From the NCBI RefSeq assembly GCF_032118995.1, contig NC_092665.1, forward strand, positions 16,884,012 to 16,948,011: 64,000 nt of DNA, given 5' to 3'. Each line of letters opens with the position of its first letter. Positions within the stretch are counted from its first letter, which is position 1. The position numbers and the translations under genes were made by a program. Below the pieces are notes generated by a model. That model saw only the letters and a list, made by a program, of their open reading frames with translations. It was not told the DNA's origin and searched no databases. Source of the stretch: Asterias amurensis (taxonomy: Eukaryota; Echinodermata; Asteroidea; Forcipulatida; Asteriidae). This document shows, one piece after another, positions 34,166-47,283 of the stretch.

Positions 34166-35533
34166 TCGTTGACATCCCGATGTTTTCCACCGGCAGCTGA
34201 CTTTCAATTTGGTATTCTTGGAATAATAATGGAGTCTTAATAAAGTGTCCTATGCATTGAGTGCGCGGGAGACAGCAAAACAACCGTGAGTATTGAGTTG
34301 GAAATTTTTATTTTTATTTCTTGAAAAAATTGAATTGAATAACTTATTATTTATACTAAATAAATTGTAAATATAATTAATTTTGTTTTTATATTAATAT
34401 TATTAATATTGTTAAATAAAATAAATTTAATAAATTTTTATATTATATTATTATTAATTTAATAATATAATGAATAGGGTAGATGGCTTTAGCTTTCGAT
34501 CCAATCCGGACCTTCTTCAGACTGATGCATATTATTATTAATTTTATATATCTATTTGCGGAAAAGTTTCCGTATGGCGCAACCACTTTTTTATTCAATA
34601 GTATCAATTAATATAGTTACTAGTATTAGTATAGTAAGTAGACCTATCTTAATCTAATTTACCTCAACCAGAAAATGAGATATCCTTTTTTGTAAAAATA
34701 AGTGAAAAAGTGGTGGCGCCATACGGAAAGTTATCCGTTTTAATATTTTTTTAACAAATTAATAATTTGAATGATAGGGACGTGCGGACAATTATCCAAA
34801 ATAAGGTTTGGAATCGTAATTACCGCCCGACTCAATGGCTGATTTTGCTGAATTTTCCAAAAAGCACCGTCTGTGGGATGGGAAGCCCTTTTTGCTGAAT
34901 TTCTGAAAAGAAGCGCTGTCTGTTGCGTTGGATCATAGAACAAGGAGGAGGGATGGGTGGGAAGCCTGTTTACCCATCCCATGCAACGGTGCTTTTCGGC
35001 AATTCAGCAAAATTAGTCTGGTGGTTATTGTGATAAACCTTTTTGGATTCGGAAGATGTTTTTTGTGCATGTTTTTACACACAAACTTGACTCTGCAAAG
35101 TTTTGCTGGCTAAAAATTACCATTTGCATTTCAGGCATTTTGTAATAGCTGCCTAGCGTTATGGAGGCCCAAAATGTATTGCTATAATAATTATACCATT
35201 GAGCCTTCTCTACTCCTAGTTAGAACTATATGAGATTCAGCAGAACATTATTCCTAGTTCTAGGAGTAGGTGTAGCCATGGTAGGACGTCAACGGAGGAG
35301 TCCAACCTGGGCTAGGAGTTGGTGTAGAGTTGCAAGACCCCACAGACAGAATGTCAGACTGTTGTGTTAAGCAGTCTAGCTACACATCTTTTTAGGATAA
35401 GGATCTATCTAAAATTTAGTTATGAGTATTGTCTGATTACTTAATCTTATTTTTTACTGTCATTCATTTGCTTTTAATCTACACAGAAAGGCGTGCTGGC
35501 GGTACGTTGTGAATAAAAAAGAGACTAATTAAA
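34166..35533. other. Interval between the foldback element and TTI1
   Basis: An AT-only stretch (about 34300-34470), hAT-type MITE copy 3 (listed separately), and a small inverted repeat at 34838-35017 with arms of about 45 bp (tgctgaattttccaaaaagc against its mirror near 35000). From 35460 a pyrimidine-rich stretch ending in ctacacag (35488) may be the acceptor of the TTI1 5'UTR exon. Confidence 0.5.
34560..34736 (-). mobile_element. hAT-type MITE, copy 3 (177 bp, longer centre)
   Basis: Ends match the 132-bp family (GGAAAAGTTTCCGTATGGCG on the left, ATACGGAAAGTTATCC on the right) in reverse orientation. The centre is about 45 bp longer. Flanking 8-mers do not match, so the duplication has decayed or the copy was rearranged. 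Confidence 0.75.
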
Positions 35534-38500
35534 ATGACACAATCTGCATTTGAGAGGCTGAAGCCAATATGTGTGCATCTCTCCAAAGAACCAACAAATG
35601 AAGGAATTAATCAGCTCAAATCTCTCCTTGATGCAATGGGCGAGGGCGCCCTACAGCCTCTTCAACACTATGTTCTCTTTCCATTACGACTAGTTCTAAG
35701 AGACCCAAGAAAAGTGTAAGTAACTTTATTGACCCTATTTTGGGTCTAACCTTGATGAACCTGACAGAAATAATCAAAGGGCAAAATGTTTTTGGTTTCA
35801 CACATCACACTTGGGCCTGATGTTTCACTGGTTTTCTGACCCTTCATCGATAGATTAAATTGGACAGGAACTACAGTGTATTTCATTGATCATACACAAG
35901 CCTGTATGCTTCGTTTTTGAAAGGGCAAGGGCACCAAGTCATGTAAAGAGCACCCTATGAGGAAATGAACAATTTGTACTGGGGCATTTCAAGGGCACTA
36001 AGGCAATGACCTGGGGCATGGAGACAATCAACTCCATTGCATCCGTGCAGCCCTGCATTATAAATACTGACCATGTTTGTTCCTTTTTTGCAGGCCCACA
36101 GGTTGCTGTGAGAATGCTATTGGGTGTATCAGGCAAATATTCTTGGTAACTACAGTAAATGAATGGCAGGTCTTCTCAGATTTCTTTTCCACCCTGTGTA
36201 TTCTCATCAGTGAAAAGAGTAACTTTAGTAAAGGTAAGGCAGTAAATGTCAAACATATCTGGGGAACTTTCATTCATAAAAAAAAGAAAAGATTTTAGGG
36301 GGAATGTGGTGCCTACCAATTTGTATCACATTTTTTGCTCTCAATAGTTTACTTCCGTTTCTATTTCGTTTTGGGCTTATGAAGTGCTACTTTTACAAGT
36401 CCCACTAGGAACCAAGAAAATTAAAATAGTCAGTAAGTTTTATAGATAGTTCTTACATTGTCTTTTCAGCCTCCAAACACCCAGAAGAATTGAAGCTAGC
36501 TGTGATTCAATGCTTGGAGACTTTGTTAAAACGTGCTTCAAATGAGTGAGTTATTTTAAAATCCTTTGTCTCCCAATTAATAGACTTTGTTAAAACGTGC
36601 TTCAAATGAGTGAGTTTCTACACAATCCTTTGTCTCCCAATTAATAGAAATGTCATTATCTTTAACATCCTTAAAACCAAGGAGTTACTCACTCTAAGTT
36701 TCTTAAGCTTCACAAACATAAACGATAACTATCCCTAACATACAAGTCTTGTTGACAATATTCTCAATTAAACCTATTTCCATTGTTTTCTGTAAAACAA
36801 GGCAGAAATATGAGAAAAATTTAACCAAGCAACATAACAGTTGGTTTAAAAGAAAACAATAGCCCTAAAACTGAACACAAGAATCATACCTCAATAAACC
36901 TTATTTTTTTTTTCCTTTAGTGTTCTAAGGCAGCTGTACAGTCCTGAGTTTTTGCCAGCTGTTGGACACGCTGTGTCACTTCTCATAGCTCTAGCAGAAT
37001 CTGAGAGATTAAGAGAGTTGAGGGTCACATCCATGACCTGTTTGCAAACGCTGGCTCAGTGTCGAGGTAAACATGGTTTCATCTTTTAAAATTCAGAATT
37101 GCAAGCAGTCAAAGTTGTTAGTGTTTTAAAGTGAATAAGAGTTGAAGGTTGGCTTGGTGTAAGGGTTATAAGAGTGATGGGGGTTCAGAGAAGCACCGTT
37201 TGCCTGTGGCCTTTTTTTCAGTGAGGTCTCGGGAAATCTCTGATCTGAGTATACAGTGTTTTGAATGTATGTGATTGGGGTTCAGAGAAGCACCGTTTGC
37301 TTGTGGCCTTTTTTCAGTGAGGTTTTGGGAAATCTCTGATCTGAGTACACAGTGTTTTGAATGTATGTCATTTGATTTACTTATGTTTTGTTTGTGTGTA
37401 GAGGGTGAGCTGATGAGCCACGTTGAGGAAGCCAGAGATTGTTTTGGTTCGTTCCTACCGGGAATCACAATGTCTCTCTGTAGAATCATCCAGGGGGATC
37501 AGAAACAAGGACAGGTAGGAAAATAAACATCCAGCAGTTATTGACTTTTTCATCCGTATATTGCATTGATTGAGTTTTCTGTTTCATTGATTATGATTGA
37601 TTGACTTTCCGGTTTGATTATTGCTTTGATTGACTTTTCTGTTTGATTGATTATTGCATTGATTGACTTAATGCCTTTTTTTTGTTATATCCATTTTTCT
37701 TCAATGACAACTTTGACACAACATCGTTGGAACCAACAGAATGTCACCAACGTAAGTCCTGATTTGTATTTTGTTTCATTTGACTCGATTTGAAGATATT
37801 AAGTAATGCAGAACTAATTCTGAAGCAAAGGGAATTTCACGCTGACAGACATCTCTGAATTTGTTCCAAACTCTTTTTTTCCCTCTCTATTGGTTCTTTT
37901 TAGGATCTCTTGTATGCACTGCTTGTAATTTATGATTATAAGAATGGATAACTTTTCATTGTTAATGTATATTCAATTTGTGGTTATACTATGACTATTG
38001 TTTAAAAGGAATTTTGATTTTATTTTGACAATAGATTGCAATCAAAACGTGGTCCTCCATTGTTGCCATGGTAATGAGTGATTTTCACTCACCAATCCAA
38101 CCTGAGTGTCACTTGGATAAAGGCGGGGCAAAGCACGCAGGAAGAGACTTATTGATTAAGAGAACACAAGATTGGGTAGAGTCAACTGCAAAGAAACTGG
38201 ACATTCTGATTGGTCAGATAGTAACGCTATCAACAAATCCAAACTGGAAAATCCGAACTGCATTGGTGACATTTTCAGAAGAGTTGCTCTTCAGTTGTAA
38301 AAGGTACTGACAAATACTATTAAGAAATACTGTTAATAAAATCTTAATTGAGTCTTTCAACTACTTTTTGGTATTGACATGTATGTATGTATGTATGTAC
38401 CTTGTATTTATTCAGAGAGTATAGATTTAAGTACAAGAGGTAGTGGTGTGCAAACACACCTGTAGCAGCAGTTTTGAAGACAACAAAATTGTGTACTTTA

Positions 38501-41500
38501 TGTATCTTGATGAAAACAGATTGACTAGTGGAGGCAGCTTTGCCAATAAAATCCATGCTTTACACTGTCTTTTGTGTTGGCGCCTAGATCAGTTTTCTGG
38601 AGAAGTGCGCATTGTAAGTCCATATTATTATTATTATTGTTATTATCTTGATTCAATTCATAGAGATTAAGCGTGGCAAGAGTGGTAGTTTAACCAATGC
38701 TACACAGTATTTTTAAGATTGCTTTCCTATGATCTTGTTAAATTACTATTTCAAACTCAATCTGCTTGATTCCATGGTCTTTAGATCCTTATCGCCAAGC
38801 ATCCCTAAACTCCTTGAGGTCTTGGTATCACTAGTTGGAGATGAATACAATGAGGTTGCCTCTCACAGTAAGAGGATTCTTTCAAGATTCAGTGAGGCTC
38901 ATATGAGAGGTACAGATGGAGAAGAAGGTGAAGATGCGAGGCCTTTGGTGGAACTCCTTGAAGACAATTTACATTCCTTGATGACATCGTTGCCTCGGAT
39001 AATGAGAACATCAGGTAAGTTACAGATTGGTTGACCTTTAGTTAAATCATGGAGTAAACTTTATGTAAACTAATTTGACTTGAATCTGGTGTTGTGTTTT
39101 TCTTGAAATCAGTGTCTGCCAAGATGACTTGGTATGTGACTCTAAAGACAAGTAGCTTCATCAAGACGAGAAGAAGAAAAAGATTTGAAGCAAAAATGAT
39201 GATTTACGTTTAACTTGTTTTTATTTGTATGTTGTTTTGCAAAGACTCAAACTTGTGTTTTAGGTCTTATCATTGAAGTGTTTGCTGTCCTTATTATATT
39301 TCACAGAGGTGCATTAAAAGAGGAGTAGTGATGAGGTGAATATCCATTGGTGAAAACTAAATAACTTTTAAAGTTGTTTTCTCTAAAGATTTTTGTTTCC
39401 ATTTCCTTCAGATGATACCTGCAAACTTTCAACATTGAATCTTGTCATTGGATACTTGAAGTTACTAGGTAAGTGTTTATTATTAATTAGTATATTTTTG
39501 TTCAGTCTGCATAATTTGTTGTCAGTCCTCAGTGGTCTTGAAGATATTCTGCTTCCACTATCACTTCTTAACTTCCTCCCTAGGTCCAAGGATCTCTTCT
39601 CTTCTCAACTCCATCTCACATCTCAGACGTCTCTCTCTGGCCCTTATCCAGATCTTAGAGTTTGACTTACGGGACATCAAGATACTTGAAGAGACAACCT
39701 CTGGCCCAGGTAAATTCCTTTTCTGCAATTCTCAGGGATTAAGACGGTAAGTTGTTTGTCGGTTGAGTACAGGAATGGGCGGGAAGGGGCTGAGGAATGC
39801 TCGGGTGAAGGTAACAGCAGAGAGTGGGAGAGGGTCATTTACCCAGAGCGTTGGGTGACCACTGACCCACCATAACACCAGTAAGCATAGCGTGGTGGTG
39901 CTGTTGGGGAAGATGTCTTTGCCTTTAAGACATTGTTTCTCTTTGGAACAGAGGTACAAAAGCTCTTTACTCAAAAGATGTTAGACCAAATCCTTCTCAA
40001 CACTGAGTCTTAAACAAAAATTTATTCAGGTTTAAAATTGTCTGTTTCAGACGGTGCTGCATTTAGCATGGAGGTTTATCAACATTGCCCAACTAGACGT
40101 AAATATTTCAAGCATTTCACAGACGATAAAATCTACAAGGCAGTTGTGCAGGTTTGCCATTTGCTTGGATTGTATGGTAAGTTTTTATCAAATCATCATC
40201 AGATGTTGAAGTATTTTGCATGATTGTACAATAATGGGTAATTATTACAACTATTATTATTTGATTGTTCTGGTAATGAAACAAGGAATGGTCAAAAGTG
40301 TCTTTCTCTGTAACTCGTATGTCTGAAGATACCTGTGAAGAGAAAATGATGAAAGATAGTAAAGGCGGAAAGCTCAAGGTGGGTGGGGTCAGAGAGTGGG
40401 GCTAGAAACTCAATTCATATGCAAGGCTCTGGTCTACTAGGGGTTCAAACTCAACAAGGGTCTTATGAAAGGCAGGAAATGACATTACTGAGCCAACCTT
40501 CTCCCTTCATGTATATAGGAAACATCACACTTCTTGTGGACCATTTTCTTGATCTCTTCCACGAGACGTCTTCGCATCAGAAACAAGCAGTCCTCATCTT
40601 AAATGAGATCATGCTGGGATCAATAGCATCACCGATGGACGACAGCAACAAGGCATCATGGGAAGGATCGGCTTGTCCAGCCTTGAGGGAAAATTCGGAG
40701 ATAGAGAGCGCAGTTCGGTAAGAGATTTCGCTTTTGAATTTATTTTGAAAACCAAACACATTAAAAAGTAGTTAAAGATTTTTTGTTGCAATAATGCAGC
40801 AAGTTGACAAAATGCACCAAACTGACAAAATGCACAATGGGGTATAATGCTTTAGCTTGCACTTAATTGATCTGATCTGATTTGATTTGATTTGATTTAT
40901 TTGAAACAGCAAAGGTAAATCCCATGCATTCCCTTTGTACATCAACTGGAAACCTAAAGATGAAACGGTGGTGTTGCAGAAACGGAGAAACTTCGTTGCA
41001 AGGTCCTATCTCCTTCTACAAGCTTGATTTTTTACTGATGTTCCTCTTCCCTTTCTAGGAATTTACTTCAAGAATACACTTCTCCTTCACATTGGTATCT
41101 GACTACAACTCCCAGCCAATCAGAGTCTGCGATGACACATAAAGGCACAGCTAGTTGGCTGGTTGTTTCGCAGCGAGAAGATAACAGCATTTCATTGGCT
41201 GCATTGAATAGCAATGTTCTTCTCATCAGTTTATTTTTGGAAGGGATTGGTGCGTTTTCTCAGGTATTACAAATAAATCAGTCACTTTTTATTTCTTGTT
41301 GAGTCTTCAATAAAAGTTGGCTTTGAAATGATTTGTTAGAATATTCAATGTTTTTTTCTAACATCATGAATTAATTAACTAACCCTCTCCCACAAAAGGA
41401 GGAACTTCCCTGAACCGTTTCTGACCCAATGGCCATCAGAAGAGTTTTGTTATTGCGCTACATTGTATAATTGTTGATTTGTTGAACTTAAAGGTTTTGA

Positions 41501-44500
41501 GCCCAGCATTCACCATGTTCTTAATGGATTGCCTCTACTCTGTACTGGAGAAAGTTGATGATAGTAAATCCATTATCAGGTAAGATTATTACTCATATCA
41601 AGTCTTGAATGAGTCTCTGATTCAGAGGCTTTATCAAGAAAGTTGACATCCTACTGATCCAGCAAAACATCAAATAAAGACAGTTGGAAGAAGAGACGTT
41701 GAGTGATTTGGATGGTGCAGCTAGCTCAGTCAATGGACATCGCCCAATAATAGATCCATTAGCTTTATGCAAGCATTGGGAAAACAATGTGCTTTCTACT
41801 GTGGAGCAGGCTGGCTCAAAGGACATCACCCAATAATAGATCCATCAGCTTTATGCAAGCATTGGGAAAACAATGTGCTTTCTACTGTGGAGCTGGCTCC
41901 TCATCAAACGACATCACCCAATAATAGTTCCATCAGCTTTATGCAAGCATTGGGAAAACAATGTGCTTTCTATTATGTGATTACTGGAGTGATACTGAAG
42001 AAAATAAGTACAGAAATAATATTCATAAAAATATTTTCAGAAATGTTGTTTGTGACACACTAAAACCCATAACCCTTATTTTTAGCATAAATTTTTCACT
42101 TTGTTTAAGTCTATTTCATCTGTCATCTTTTCATTTTTGTTGTTGTCAGCCAAACAGCGTATTCCACCTTGATGCAAATGTACATGTCATGTGGTTATGA
42201 GAGCATTCCAGACCTGCTAAGCTCCAATTCAGACTATCTCGTTGAGTCAATATCATCTGGTCTTAGACATCTTGATATGTACCCTAAGACGCCACTTGTT
42301 CTTAAAGTCACACTCCAACATAGGTAAGAAGTCAATGTATTAGACTAACTTCCACCCTTATGTAGCGAAACAGCCCAACTCGAAAAATTACCTTTTAAGA
42401 AATGCACGTACAAAGATACGCTGTTTTGCCATAAAAGTGTTTTGAAAGTGTAAAAAGAGGCTGCTAGAAAGGCTGCATGCCTATGATATTTTGAAATTGA
42501 AAAAGTGCTGAGTCCCATTATGGCTAGCTAATTAGCTCTATTGTCCCTTCTCTATTCTGGACCATGTTGATGTTACTCAAGATCTGTAGTGATTGAATCT
42601 TAACGACTGCATATTACTCTTATTTACAGTAATGCTGATATGTTACCTCTTCTACAAGACACCATTGATGAGGTAAGATTCTCAAGAAACAATTTAAGGT
42701 CATGTAACTTTATCTAATATTGGCAACAGTATCAATCTCTGAAAGAGAAAATGTTGTACAAAATTTGCTTCGTCAAATAATTGGTTTTGAATATCAGTGG
42801 CCAATGCAACTCTGTCATATTTCTTTCTACATGATCTATTCCATTCTTATATGCGTTATTTATATTCTTTAATAGATTCTAGTGACGTTGGACGAGTATC
42901 ACCAAGATGTTGCTCCGATGATGATTGATGTCTTGAAGACTCTGGTTGTTGCAATCATCAGATGGTTCCCTGAGGAAAAGGTACCCCAGAGTAATTCAAA
43001 CTAATACTCATGCCTGGTTCATACTACCTGCGAATGCAATATAAACTTTAACATCACAAAGTTGCAACTAACAATTCAGAAAAGTTGAACCATCCTTTCA
43101 TATATTTTATTCTGTATATTTTGACTTTTTTGTTATTAGAAGAAAAGATCACCATTAGAAGGGCAGCAAACTGCTGAGCAATCAGTAGATGAGTCCCAAT
43201 CCAACAATCAAGCTGTAACTCATCAAACAATCAAAGAATTCTTCCTTGAACACCTTCGGCTCAAGCGCCTTGCGCATGGTGATGTACGAGAAGAGGATAT
43301 AGAGGGCAGTGTTGATGATAGCTCTGGTGATGAGGTTTATGATTGTGAGGATGAGGTTGATAAGGAGAAGGAATTACCTCTACATGTTAAGACTGTGAAA
43401 GAGGTAAATCAAAAATAAAGACTTTTAGTGAGCTTGCAAATTCTTTGATGTGTTGCCCATGATAACGTTAAATGTATTATTCTTTGTATTTATAAAACTG
43501 ATTTTTGAAAAACTTTTTTTTTCTCAATCTTTTACAGAATCAATTCTACTGATGACTGTTTTATTTTACTGACTGTTTTGTTTGTTTATTTTTTTTAAGG
43601 TTCTTTCCAGATGTCTCCATTTCCTGTCATCCAGCGACCCACGGCTACGTCTTAAAGTTCTTGACATTATTCAAAATGGCATCATAGCTCTACAAAACTA
43701 TAAAGGTAGACAAGACAGTAGTAATACAGTGATTTCACTTTGTAATATAATTCAATGTAAGACACTTGTCTGTAATATTGAGTAACTTTGACAGTGTGAA
43801 ACCATTAAAGATCATTGATTGTTTTTTGTGACCCTTCCTTTAAAAAACAAACTGTTGAGGTGTGTACTTTTTCAGATCTATGCGGAACACTTCATCAAAA
43901 CAAAGTATCAAGGGGAATCATTCTTGCAAAAATGTGACAAGCTTCCAAGCTTCTAAAATTTACCCAATGTAAATTTTCGTCTAAGATGCAAATTTAAAAA
44001 ACAATTTTGAGGCTTCATGACCTGTTTCAGAAGTCAAACAATGTCTGATGTCAATCTGTTTTTGTTTGGATTACTTTTTTATTCATCTTCTTGTATATTT
44101 CTTTGTAATTTTGTTTTGTTTGTCTTGTCTAACTTTGTTCCATTCAGATGAACTGTTGCCACTGATTCACAGACTCTGGCCTGCCTTTGTACAACGTTTC
44201 AAGGATACCGAGCAACTGGTATCCTGCAAAGCCTGTGAGGCACTTGTTACCATGGGGGATACCAGTGGTGATTTTATACAGAAGAGGATCATAAAGGATG
44301 TGTGGTCTAAACTGGTGTCCTTTCTTACAACACAATCCAATATCAGGTAAACTTTTAATAGCACTCTGCTCTGCATTAATGCTAAAAAATAGATGCCAAG
44401 TAGGCAGTTGTCAGAAAAAGGGTCACATTTCACTAATGAGTACCCACAACCAAGGATTTTGTGTGTACTGACTAAATTACCTGTGCTGTTAGGTGCATCA

Positions 44501-45484
44501 ATGATGCAGTGATTGCGTAAGTGGTTGAATGATTGTCTGACAGTCGAGTGTTTTGAGCAACAGTGACGCCATTAGGGCGAAGGGCTTTAGCAATCATATT
44601 TGTACTAAATGTTAATTTTTCTAATATTATTATAATTAGTTAATTAACTGTCCTCATGAGAAACTCCATACCAGGTGACTGTTTTCTCAAGAACCCCCTA
44701 TTCTCCAACGTGTAGCTGGTATTTCTTGTTCTATTTCCTAAGCACTACTTTGCATCATTTGGTACATGTTGTGCTATTGCTAACTTTCTTGATTTTGTGT
44801 TCTTTCAGTGAGAAGTGTGGTCCAGCTTACAGACATACCCCTTCCTGTAAACTACAACTAGCCATCTTTGCTCTCCTTGGTCCTCTTTGTATTACAACAG
44901 GAATAGGAGGCAGTGAGTTAGCTACGATGGCTTCTGCCTGCTTGCCTTACCTGAATGCTAGACAACCTGAGGTCTTACAGCATGCTGCATTCAATGTCTT
45001 CAAGACGTTTGGTAGTCTGGAACCTGATGCAATGTGGCTTGCATTAAATGATATCTACTGCCCAACCACTCTCAAGGCACCTCATGAATGCTTTCAGTCA
45101 CACAAGGTAAAGATTGAACGATCATCATTGATGCAAGAGAGTAACACCATCAATAATAGTTGGCAATTTCCATCTAGTTCAATCCCATGTAATTAAACTC
45201 AACATTATTAGGATTTGAGAGAGGTTAGGGCCGAAACGTCGGGCCATTAATTTGTTTTATTTACAAAATACGTCCTTTTTTTGGTTTGTAAGCAGTTTAC
45301 AACAGCTTATTTTACTGTCTCAATAAAAACATTTCAAAACAAAATGCCACCTTGCAAACCCTCGGTTGAGTTTTTGATCATTATTCCTAATTTATATTTC
45401 CAGTTTGTTGGTGAGACTCATCCCCAGAGAAACCAGTACTTGAAGAATGTCCAGAAACTTCTTGATCAACTTAATACTTGGTGA
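35534..45484 (+). CDS. TTI1: TTI1 (TELO2-interacting protein 1), complete, 22 exons, 1078 aa
   Basis: TTI1 forms the TTT complex with TELO2 and TTI2, which acts with HSP90/R2TP to fold and stabilise PIKKs (mTOR, ATM, ATR, DNA-PKcs, SMG1). Exons: 35534-35715, 36094-36233, 36470-36545, 36921-37066, 37402-37514, 37740-37751, 38035-38303, 38785-39014, 39412-39468, 39584-39709, 40051-40176, 40519-40717, 41059-41263, 41494-41579, 42150-42323, 42630-42672, 42876-42980, 43140-43403, 43600-43705, 44148-44346, 44809-45106 and 45404-45484. All phases agree and total 3237 nt; human TTI1 is 1089 aa. Recognisable stretches: [73 protein letters not shown] and [13 protein letters not shown]. The protein is alpha-helical (HEAT-type) throughout, with an acidic insert ([19 protein letters not shown]) encoded near 43315-43380 where human TTI1 also has one. 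Exon 6 is a 12-nt microexon. Exon 3 has a duplicated donor edge. Confidence 0.96.
35926..36060. repeat. Dispersed repeat family D ('gcaccctatgaggaaat')
   Basis: About 130 bp in TTI1 intron 1 (aagggcaagggcaccaagt, gcaccctatgaggaaatg, ggggcatttcaagggcac) matches 56100-56262 in the opposite orientation. Two copies are too few to define ends. Confidence 0.65.
36518..36647 (+). repeat. Exon-edge duplication: donor side of TTI1 exon 3, 2 copies
   Basis: A 64-bp unit begins in the last 26 bases of exon 3 (agactttgttaaaacgtgct), includes its gtgagt donor and 38 bases of intron ending aattaatag. It is repeated once immediately downstream. The second copy therefore has an AG in front and a donor behind, so it could be read as a 26-nt exon that would break the frame. 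Confidence 0.92.
37178..37370 (+). repeat. Intronic tandem duplication (about 97-bp unit) in TTI1 intron 4
   Basis: gggttcagagaagcaccgtt, then ttttttcagtgaggt, gggaaatctctgatctgagt and acagtgttttgaatgtatgt occur twice in a row with a few differences. No exon sequence is included. Confidence 0.9.
37740..37751 (+). CDS. TTI1: TTI1 microexon 6 (12 nt, residues NVTN)
   Basis: Flanked by ccaacag and a perfect gtaagt donor. Including it restores exact length agreement with human TTI1 between QGQ (end of exon 5) and the Met in VAMVMSD (exon 7): 18 residues in both. Phase 0 on both sides, so skipping removes four residues without a frameshift. Confidence 0.8.
41745..41975 (+). repeat. Intronic tandem triplication (86-88-bp unit) in TTI1 intron 14
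   Basis: agctttatgcaagcattggg and aaaacaatgtgctttctact recur at 41761, 41847 and 41935. Units are nearly identical; no exon sequence is included. Confidence 0.9.
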
Positions 45485-47283
45485 GATTGATTCCCTGAAT
45501 ACTTGTGTGATTATAACACCAATGTATGAAAATGGGCCACACTATTGTTGCTTTCAACCTCCATGTGGACTTGTATGGAGGGAATAACAACTTGTCATAA
45601 CTAGGAAATTAAGATGAGGTCATATGCCAGGCACTCAATTCATGACGTTAGACTCTTTTAAGATACCCATTTCAGTTTCCTAAAGCCCAGTTTATAGAAA
45701 CTGCAACTTCCCGTAAAGGCAGTCGACACTATTGGTAATTACTCAAAATAATTATTATCATAAAATGTTACTTGGTAACGAGTAATGGGGAGCTGTTGAT
45801 AGTATAAAACATTCTGAGAAATGGCTCCCTCTGAAGTAACGTAGTTTTTGAGAAAGACGTTTACATATAATACCCACAATAGGTCATGTGCACACAGAGC
45901 TCCAGTTAAGGCTCCAAGAGTTATTTGAAAGTGCGCTTTTGGTATGGGATTTGAACAGGCAGAGAAAGCATAAGCAGGAATAGAAGCCTTGTTTTGATAA
46001 TAGCCTATGATAAATTTAGATATGGGAGTTTTTATCCCAGAAGTTAAAGTATTGTGGTAACGACAAATTCTTAACCATTTGTAGGCTGTTAGTGATAGTC
46101 TATTCTGAGGACTGTGCAATGTTGTTACATCATACATAGAGTGCTTGGCTTACCCCAAGCCTTGGAAATAATTCTTTGGTTTATACCAATACCTTGGCGC
46201 TATATAAATTCCCTCTGATTGATTGATTGAATACCTGAATGTAGACTTTGACCCCATCAGTCGGAGCTAGTAACCATAGTAATACCTTAAACCTTAAGAT
46301 AGGAAAGTTGACAACCAAATAATTTGGAGACAAATAAACCATTTCTTGTAAAAATTATCTCCTGGCAGTTGTATTTGTCACAATTATTGTAAGTGAATAA
46401 CATAAAAATACACACACCTCAATTTTTTAATAACCAATTAATAATGCTTTACGAATGTTTATACAAGCTACTCTTCATACAATTGGGCAGTACATGCATA
46501 AACAAAATATTCCCTTGAACTGGAGGAAAAAAAACTTGGTCACCCATTTTAAAATAACATAACAAGCTAACTTGAAAATATATAATATAGAATTGCCTTT
46601 GACAAGGCAGTACACACTGGTTAATCTTAAACTGTTAAAACATTGTAAAAGATTGGTGTGTACAAAGTACTGGGAGTAATGGATCTATAACAGCAACATA
46701 CTCGGAAGATGTTTTGGGCAGCAGAGTATTTCTTCCAGAATTAGAAGTTAAGCCATTTGCAAGAATTGAGCTGTATTGGCAAGTATTAAAAATCTTCACA
46801 TATCAAATCTTAACTGCTGTCAAGAGATGCTGAACTTTTTGTAATTAAGTTTCACCTGAATCTTGACCTGATAAAAATTGGCACAGTTTTAAAATATATT
46901 AAACACATTTTAAAATGTTGCAATAAAAATACTGAAACCACCTAAAACCTGAATTCTACCTTTAAAAAGAAAGAAAACTATTTTTGCTAATAGAATAACA
47001 AAATATTATTCAAGACTGATTTTGCTGTATTGATAATTGTAAAATTGTTAAATTTGACGATCCCTAGAAACAAAACAAGTAAAAAAGTTGCTTGCACAGG
47101 GGACATTTGTTTTGGCAGTGACTTCAAACTACCAATGTATCTGTATAAACAGATATTACTAGTGTTTCCACTTTGAATATAAAGTTTGTTGCTACACTAT
47201 CATCTTTTGTCAAAGAAAACAAAATCTAAAAACCACAACAACAAAACAAACTCAGCTGTGTCAACTTCAAGTCGTCTTTCCCT
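45485..47283. other. Tail-to-tail interval between TTI1 and SLC66A1
   Basis: Holds the 3'UTRs of both genes; I cannot place the cleavage sites. A truncated family-A MITE lies at 45712-45860 (ggcagtcgacactattggta onward). A SINE-like tail 'cttggcgctatataaat' followed by (TTGA)n is at 46190-46230. From 46380 to 47280 the sequence is AT-rich without other features, consistent with the SLC66A1 3'UTR. Confidence 0.5.
45712..45860. repeat. TTAA-class MITE family A, truncated copy
   Basis: Starts with the family end (aaaggcagtcgacactattg), continues with ttggtaacgagtaatggg, gagctgttgatagtataaaa and gctccctctgaagtaacgta, then stops. Shows what the copy at 648 looked like before it was interrupted. 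Confidence 0.75.
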
